Part shown: piece after piece, positions 63,762 to 64,000 of the stretch
Position numbering within the stretch: the stretch's first letter is position 1
Layout: every line of letters starts with the position of its first letter
Assembly: GCF_900168005.1 (NCBI RefSeq)
Contig: NZ_FUYP01000002.1
Location: forward strand, 210,927-274,926
DNA from: Sphingopyxis flava
GTDB taxonomy: Bacteria; Pseudomonadota; Alphaproteobacteria; Sphingomonadales; Sphingomonadaceae
Reading direction: 5' to 3'
DNA: 64,000 nt
The notes under the pieces: generated by a model
Seen by the model: only the letters and a program-made list of their open reading frames with translations
Told to the model about the DNA's origin: nothing
Databases searched by the model: none
Translations under genes and position numbers: made by a program

Positions 63762-63996
63762 AATGCCGCGCTGATTCGCCCCCAGCGCTCCTTACCGCTC
63801 GAGATCCGCAGGAATCGGCCCTACCGGGTCGCCGCCTCGGCCTCGCCTCGCGGCTGCAGTCCCCCCCGCGTGCGGCTGAATCATTGCCCGATGCGCGCGA
63901 AGTCTCCTAGAGTCGATTTCGGTTTGATTGAATCGACAGGGGATTCCCTAGGGGGTCGATTTCTGATTCAACCTGCTGGCTGAGCAGGAGGTCGGC
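63762..63996. promoter_or_regulatory. Upstream region of the next gene with clustered GANTC sites
   Basis: There is no gene in these 235 bases. GANTC sites stand at 63773, 63878, 63910, 63930, 63942 and 63965, four of them within 60 bases. GTCGATT/AATCGAC inverted arms lie at 63912-63936. The region ends in a strong AGGAGGT Shine-Dalgarno (63986-63992). Confidence 0.5.
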
Positions 63997-64000
63997 ATGG
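63997..64000 (+). CDS. Probable start of a gene cut by the window end
   Basis: ATG at 63997 follows an ideal AGGAGGT Shine-Dalgarno at 63986-63992. Only four bases are in the window, so the product cannot be identified. Confidence 0.5.

Overview
The window is GC-rich, densely coding chromosomal DNA. Its gene content points to an alphaproteobacterium of the order Sphingomonadales, most like Sphingopyxis, Sphingomonas or a relative. The pointers are GapR (DUF2312), the F1-ATPase zeta inhibitor (DUF1476), the yebC-ruvCAB-ybgC-tolQRAB-pal order, the aspartate/glutamate leucyltransferase Bpt, many TonB and secretion genes, and clustered GANTC (CcrM-type) sites. The genus is inferred, not proven. 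No rRNA, CRISPR array, intact IS or prophage is visible.

Layout. (1) 1-6179, minus: a type I secretion operon (TolC, LapB-type ABC exporter, HlyD adaptor) followed by the N-terminal part of a large Ig-like adhesin that runs off the left edge. (2) 6180-6661: a gene-poor stretch with the C-terminal remnant of a transposase and tRNA-Leu(GAG). (3) 6972-11274, plus: a predicted surface lipoprotein and a TonB-dependent receptor. (4) 11533-23426, plus: a complete type II secretion operon, gspC to gspN plus the prepilin peptidase. (5) 23413-31846, minus: yebC, ruvC, ruvA, a GFA-family protein, a small zinc-ribbon membrane protein, ruvB, ybgC, tolQ, tolR, tolA, tolB and pal. (6) 31935-36913: small conserved genes (ybjQ-like, gapR, DUF1244), pyk, two uncharacterised genes and bpt. 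(7) 37115-43276, plus: an unusual redox cluster. It encodes an FAD/NAD(P) oxidoreductase fused to two cyclic-nucleotide domains and a four-cluster ferredoxin, a probable dihaem cytochrome b, an FHA-domain decahaem cytochrome c, and a CpdA-like phosphodiesterase. (8) 43273-45764, minus: a D-2-hydroxyacid dehydrogenase and cysS. (9) 45811-62588, minus: a secreted TPR-CHAT protein, a CHASE2 adenylate cyclase, a FecR-domain protein, a two-partner-secretion transporter and its very large adhesin/exoprotein. (10) 62802-64000, plus: the zeta inhibitor, BolA, monothiol glutaredoxin, and the first bases of another gene.

How the parts fit. Three export routes (T1SS, T2SS and two-partner secretion) with large surface proteins occupy over half of the window. 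The two most system-like novelties are the redox cluster (7) and the CHAT-cyclase-FecR-TPS cluster (9). The redox cluster reads as one electron path: NAD(P)H to FAD to Fe-S to haem b to periplasmic decahaem c. It carries built-in cyclic-nucleotide and phosphothreonine sensing and has a cAMP-phosphodiesterase-like gene beside it. The CHAT cluster encodes a class III cyclase with adenylate-type residues, so cyclic AMP may connect the two. That connection is inference.
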